A stretch of 8,209 nt of DNA, from contig JACQEE010000089.1 of the NCBI GenBank assembly GCA_016200725.1, forward strand, positions 1 through 8,209, in the 5' to 3' direction. A program made the position numbers and the translations under genes. The notes under the pieces were generated by a model. The model saw only the letters and a list, made by a program, of their open reading frames with translations, was not told the origin of the DNA and did no database searches. This document shows, piece by piece, positions 5,123 through 8,209 of this stretch; within the stretch, counting starts at the first letter, position 1; the number at the start of each line of letters is the position of its first letter. The stretch is from Chloroflexota bacterium (GTDB lineage: Bacteria; Chloroflexota; Dehalococcoidia; SHYB01).

Positions 5123-6091
5123 TCAGAAAGGCAGATCCTCCGCCCGCTGAGGCGAATCGCCGTGAGAGCCCTTATCTTTCTTCGCAACGATGAGGGCCCG
5201 GTATTTGATGTCTCGCCCTAGAATGAGACCGGACTCCTCAGGTGGCGGTGGCGTACGAGATGACTTTCTGAGAAACAGATTGTCGGTCAGGATTTTCGGC
5301 ATTGTGCTGTAGGTGGATACGCAATTGAAATACCGCGCCTCATTAGGTTTGCCCAAAAGAACTGCTGTGCTGCTCGCTTCAACGTCTCCCCTGATGTCAG
5401 CTAGCACCGTATCAACTGCCGCGTATCCTTTCCGCTCGATGACAACCAGAATTGCTCCCATCTTCATCGCCCCGACCAACTGACGGAGATTTGCTCGCAG
5501 AACTCCGCGACTGGACGGAGGCACCTCGTTCAGGCAGTTCTGGAAAACGACGATATCTGAGAGCTGCAGAGTCCCTCTGACCTGGCCGCCCAGCTGAATG
5601 GCCCGCGGCTTGGCGATGTCGAACTTAACGGTCAGCGTTCTGAGGCTATTCCAGAACTGGGGGATCAGCGTTCTGCGGTTAATCTCCAGCGCGAATTGCC
5701 AGTCATCACGACTGACGTCGTAGAGGTGAGCATCGACAGATTTGGCACGGGGGTGGCTGCGCTTCAAAAATCTCAGGAATCCGTACAGTTCGGGAGCGGG
5801 ACCAGCGCCGAAGAAGCACGCTTTGATGGAAGTCTGATTGAGTGTCTTCAAGGCATTTCGATCGACTCCTAAGAGAACTTGCTGGATAAGTTGAGTGTAC
5901 GGAGGAAAATAACGGAGAAGGTAGGCAGCCCGAATATTTGAATCGGCGTAGGATACCTTTACTGCCTGATTTTGGTATGCGTCCCACAACTGTTGCGCTG
6001 ACGGCTTGAGGCCGTTCAGGTAAGCAATCTCTTCTTTGTCCGTCTTGCATGAGTTCGCTTCAAATAAAGCCTTGAGGATTTGGTCGTACAC
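5123..6091 (-). CDS. Putative SAM-dependent methyltransferase, partner of AlkB-like gene
   Basis: 322 aa, GTG start at 6091 with AAGGAAG (6098-6104) 6 bases upstream. The start lies inside the 3' end of the AlkB-like gene (32-base overlap), implying translational coupling. Residues 1-85 are mostly helical. A Rossmann-type methyltransferase core follows: motif I-like IKACFFGAGPAPELYG (89-104), VDAHLYDVSRDDW (119-131) as the acidic second strand, LTVKFDIAKP (153-162), LSDIVVFQNCLNEVP (177-191) as motif IV, and MGAILVVIERKGY (211-223) as a following strand. The tail GLILGRDIKYRALIVAKK (288-305) resembles ends of Rsm22-like methyltransferases, a distant and unsure likeness. Substrate unknown; linkage to AlkB suggests nucleic acid or another substrate shared with the dioxygenase. 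Base composition is lower in GC than the flanks (sampled 5881-5940: 28 of 60). Confidence 0.65.
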   Translation of the reverse strand: MYDQILKALFEANSCKTDKEEIAYLNGLKPSAQQLWDAYQNQAVKVSYADSNIRAAYLLRYFPPYTQLIQQVLLGVDRNALKTLNQTSIKACFFGAGPAPELYGFLRFLKRSHPRAKSVDAHLYDVSRDDWQFALEINRRTLIPQFWNSLRTLTVKFDIAKPRAIQLGGQVRGTLQLSDIVVFQNCLNEVPPSSRGVLRANLRQLVGAMKMGAILVVIERKGYAAVDTVLADIRGDVEASSTAVLLGKPNEARYFNCVSTYSTMPKILTDNLFLRKSSRTPPPPEESGLILGRDIKYRALIVAKKDKGSHGDSPQRAEDLPF

Positions 6092-6740
6092 TTCTGACTT
6101 CCTTGATCACCCTGAAGGTTAGATTGATCCGCGGTTCGCAATGACGGGTGGTCTTAGGTATTTGGTGAACCCAGAAGTGTTGGGTCTGGCCGCGCATTAG
6201 AAGATAGCTGCCGTGGGGAAGCTCAATCTTGAAACGAAGGCTGTGGTCTCTGCGATGCCGGAACCAGAAGGTTCGCGTTTCGCCGAAGCTGACTGAACCG
6301 ATGACGGGGTCCGGACCCAGATCAGGCTCGTCATCACTGTGCCAAGCGACGCTGTCCCGTCCGTGCCGGTAGAGATTAAGCAAGACGCTGTTGAAGGTGA
6401 CCTCTGAAACGCTCTCAACACGGCGCTTGATGGTCAGCAGCGTCGCAGTCCATGGCTGCGGGTCTACTCTGATTCCAGAGTAGACGTAGGATTTGCCCTC
6501 ATCGCCGTACCAGGCCGTCTGGCGAGGCAGATCCATCACTTTCCCGTAATACTTGATCCTCTCTTGTTTCCAGGCGGCGTGTGTTGTTAACTCTTCAAAA
6601 AACCGGTCGCTTTCATCACCTGAGAAAAACGAGCGATAAAAAACGACGTCAGCATCGGGCAAGTCGATACGTTCAGCCTGTGGCTCGTGGGCATCCGTGG
6701 TCCCTCTGACCATATCAAAGCCCAGTTGGCTACTGGTCAT
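6060..6740 (-). CDS. alkB: AlkB-like 2-oxoglutarate/Fe(II)-dependent dioxygenase
   Basis: Oxidative demethylation of alkylated bases (1-methyladenine, 3-methylcytosine) in DNA or RNA is the family activity; cytoplasmic. 226 aa from the ATG at 6740, supported by GAGGG about 7 bases upstream; an upstream in-frame ATG at 6836 would add 32 unlike residues. Seen: PRQTAWYGDEGKSYVYSG (72-89, substrate-lid region of ALKBH2/3 types), FNSVLLNLYRHGRDSVAWHSDDEP, iron ligands H134-x-D136 and H192 (WVHQIPKT), and the 2-oxoglutarate-binding PRINLTFR (R204, R210). Length and motifs fit bacterial AlkB/ALKBH2-3-like proteins, and all catalytic residues are present. First gene of a leftward two-gene operon with the overlapping methyltransferase. 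The region is poorer in GC than its neighbours, suggesting acquisition. It could equally act on RNA or a phage modification. Confidence 0.92.
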   Translation of the reverse strand: MTSSQLGFDMVRGTTDAHEPQAERIDLPDADVVFYRSFFSGDESDRFFEELTTHAAWKQERIKYYGKVMDLPRQTAWYGDEGKSYVYSGIRVDPQPWTATLLTIKRRVESVSEVTFNSVLLNLYRHGRDSVAWHSDDEPDLGPDPVIGSVSFGETRTFWFRHRRDHSLRFKIELPHGSYLLMRGQTQHFWVHQIPKTTRHCEPRINLTFRVIKEVRSVRPNPQGFI

Positions 6741-6896
6741 TGTTGACCCTCTGGGACTGGAAATTTGTTCTTGCTTTGAGCATACCTGTTTCGATGACCT
6801 ACAAGCAATGGGTGAGATGGCATGAAAAAGGGGCAAGGAAGGTCACGCTGCGGGCCGCGCCGGGTAATGGGTAAAGTAGAGGTGTGCCCCCTTCAG

Positions 6897-6931
6897 TTGA
6901 CGCCCCTAAGCGTCACCCATATCATAGGGGC
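6897..6931 (+). promoter_or_regulatory. Promoter of the thiolase-like gene with overlapping inverted repeat
   Basis: TTGACG (6897-6902), exactly 17 bases, TATCAT (6920-6925): both hexamers match sigma-70 consensus at 5 of 6 positions. GCCCCTA (6902-6908) and TAGGGGC (6925-6931) form a perfect 7-bp inverted repeat that starts at the end of the -35 and overlaps the end of the -10, a natural repressor-site layout. Expected transcript start is about 6932, giving a leader of about 33 bases before GTG 6965. Confidence 0.6.
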
Positions 6932-6964
6932 CGTTCGATTCTTGCACTTCGGAGGTGCCTGCGC

Positions 6965-8137
6965 GTGTACTCCCCCAAAGATTTCGCCAACAAGACGTGT
7001 GTGGTCGGCATCGGCGAGACCACCTATTCCCGTAAGTCGGGCATGACCGACCTGACGCTCCAGATGACCGCGTGCATGCGGGCGATCGAGGATGCGGGCA
7101 TCAAGCCGCACGACATCGATGGCGTGCTGCCCCAGGCCGCCGGCATGACCTCCGAGGACATGGCCACCAACCTGGGCATCAAGGACCTGCGCTACTCCGC
7201 CTCGATCAGCATGGGCGGCGCGAGCCCCTGCGCGGCCATCCAGAACGGCGTCCTCGCGGTCGCCTCCGGCGTGTGCAACTATGTACTGCTCGTCTAGGGT
7301 CGCAACGGCTACTCCGGCTCGCGGACGGCGCAGTCCATCGGCGCGGGCATCGCCAGCGGCCCCATGCGCACGATGGGCGAATTCGAGTACATCTACGGCC
7401 TCGTCGCGCCGATGCTCTGGTACGGCCCGATGGCGCGACGTCACATGCACCAGTTCGGCACGACCAGCAAGCAGTTCGCGGAAGTGGCCATCGCGGCGCG
7501 CAAGCACGCGAAGATGCAGAAGAACGCGCAGATGAAGGACGCCGAGCAGATCACGATGGAAGACCATCAGAACTCGCCGATGCTCGCCGACCCCTTCCGC
7601 CTGCTCGACTGCTGTCTCCAGACCGACGGCTCCGCGGCGATGGTGATCACCACGCCCGACCGCGCCAAGCATCTGCAACGCAAGCCCGTCTACATCAGCG
7701 GCTTCGGCGAAGCGCACCCCGACTCGCCGTCGTCGATCACGCAGCGACCCGACATGACCAAGTTCGGCATCGCCAAACTGGCGCCCCGCGTCTTCGACAT
7801 GGCCGGCGTGAAGCCCAAGGACGTGGACGTCGCCGAGATCTACGACTGCTTCACCTTCACCGTCATCAACCAACTCGAGGACATCGGGTTCTGCAAGAAG
7901 GGTGAGGGCGGGCACTTCGTGGAGAACGGCCGCATCCAGATCGGGGGCGAACTGCCCGTGAACACGCACGGCGGCCTGCTCTCGCAGGGCCACATCATGG
8001 GCATGAACCACATCGTCGAAGGCGTCAAGCAGGTCCGCGGCACCAGCGACGTCCAGGTCAAGGACGCCGAAGTGGCGCTCGTCAGCGGCTACGGCGACTT
8101 CGGCGACGGCGCGCTGGCGATCTTTACGAAGAAGTAG
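6965..8137 (+). CDS. Thiolase-like protein (SCP2/lipid-transfer type acetyl-CoA acetyltransferase) with in-frame TAG
   Basis: Start is GTG 6965 with GGAGGTG (6951-6957) 7 bases upstream; 390 codons to TAG 8135-8137, a full length for the family. Seen: N-terminal VVGIGETTYSR (14-23), DAGIKPHDIDGVLPQ (43-57), SMGGASP (82-88), EIYDCFTFTVINQLEDIGF (from 291), LPVNTHGGLLSQGH (His 335) and SGYGDFGDGALAIFTKK at the end. The acyl-nucleophile Cys expected near residue 85 and the C-terminal Cys near 376-380 are not visible, as in thiolase-like lipid-transfer aldolases that work with a DUF35/OB-fold partner; such a partner could lie just beyond the window. Codon 111 (7295-7297) is TAG between YVLLV and GRNGYSG, with the family sequence continuing in the same frame. 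Family assignment is strong; substrate and exact reaction are unknown. Confidence 0.9.
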
Positions 8138-8145
8138 GAAGGGTC

Positions 8146-8175
8146 AACCACCACGACACGGCGACACGGCGAAGA
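8146..8175. repeat. Degenerate copy of the terminase-repeat flank
   Basis: AACCACCACGACACGGCG followed by ACACGGCGAAGA lies just after the thiolase stop. It closely matches the reverse complement of the tail of repeat copies 2 and 3 (AACCACCACGGCACAACG, GCACGGCGAAGA), differing at few positions. The GGGCGG palindrome itself is absent here. It shows that this flank is a dispersed intergenic repeat of the same genome. Confidence 0.6.
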
Positions 8176-8184
8176 TTTGGATTT

Positions 8185-8201
8185 GTTAGGGGGAACCTAA
8201 C
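8185..8201. terminator. Possible hairpin after the thiolase gene
   Basis: GTTAGG (8185-8190) and CCTAAC (8196-8201) form a 6-bp stem with a 5-base loop about 50 bases past the stop. There is no U-tract within the window, so termination is only a possibility. Confidence 0.25.
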
Positions 8202-8209
8202 CCCAACCC

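Noticed and set aside
4982..5221. Plus-strand 79-codon GTG frame
   Set aside because: No ribosome-binding site, crosses the hairpin and G10 tract, runs antisense into the methyltransferase, and is unlike any family I know.
6893..8011. Minus-strand open frame of 372 codons
   Set aside because: Antisense to the thiolase-like gene, with low-complexity His/Val/Arg content and no family signal.
763..8137. Genome-wide reassignment of TAG to an amino acid
   Set aside because: TAG also sits at the natural ends of the ASH gene, the membrane protein and the thiolase-like gene, so at most occasional readthrough would fit.

Overview
The window looks like chromosomal DNA of a high-GC bacterium, probably environmental or metagenome-derived. 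Gene order and protein types do not fix the phylum; a Chloroflexota-, Planctomycetota- or Acidobacteriota-like bacterium would fit, but this is a guess. Host-like genes lie at both ends and a prophage-like or acquired block lies between them.

Layout. (1) Positions 1-1233, minus strand: the 5' part of an inositol-3-phosphate synthase gene. Its N-terminus carries a fused helix-turn-helix domain, and a perfect 15-bp palindrome lies on its own promoter. An in-frame TAG interrupts it. (2) 1356-2532, plus strand: a secreted ASH/choice-of-anchor-D domain protein, then a small membrane protein that needs a one-base frame correction. (3) 2538-4694, minus strand: a phage-type terminase large subunit with an N-terminal HTH. 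Its coding sequence holds three in-frame copies of a palindromic repeat whose fourth copy is intergenic. (4) 4695-5122: a gene-poor leader with a strong minus-strand intrinsic terminator, the fourth repeat and a possible minus-strand -10 box. (5) 5123-6740, minus strand: a two-gene overlapping operon of lower GC, an AlkB-type 2-oxoglutarate/Fe(II) dioxygenase followed by a putative SAM-dependent methyltransferase. (6) 6965-8137, plus strand: a thiolase-like (SCP2/lipid-transfer type) gene with a good promoter and ribosome-binding site, also interrupted by an in-frame TAG. The tail to 8209 holds a degenerate copy of the sequence associated with the terminase repeats.

The strongest points for follow-up are the HTH-enzyme fusion beside its own palindrome (possible autoregulation by a metabolic enzyme), the palindromic repeats translated as peptide inserts inside a terminase (analogous to Rickettsia palindromic elements), and the AlkB-methyltransferase pair. 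Two ambers and one frameshift in about 8 kb, all in otherwise intact frames, mean that sequence error, recent decay and amber readthrough must be told apart. Three other frames, including the thiolase's own end, use TAG as their apparent terminator, which argues against wholesale TAG reassignment.
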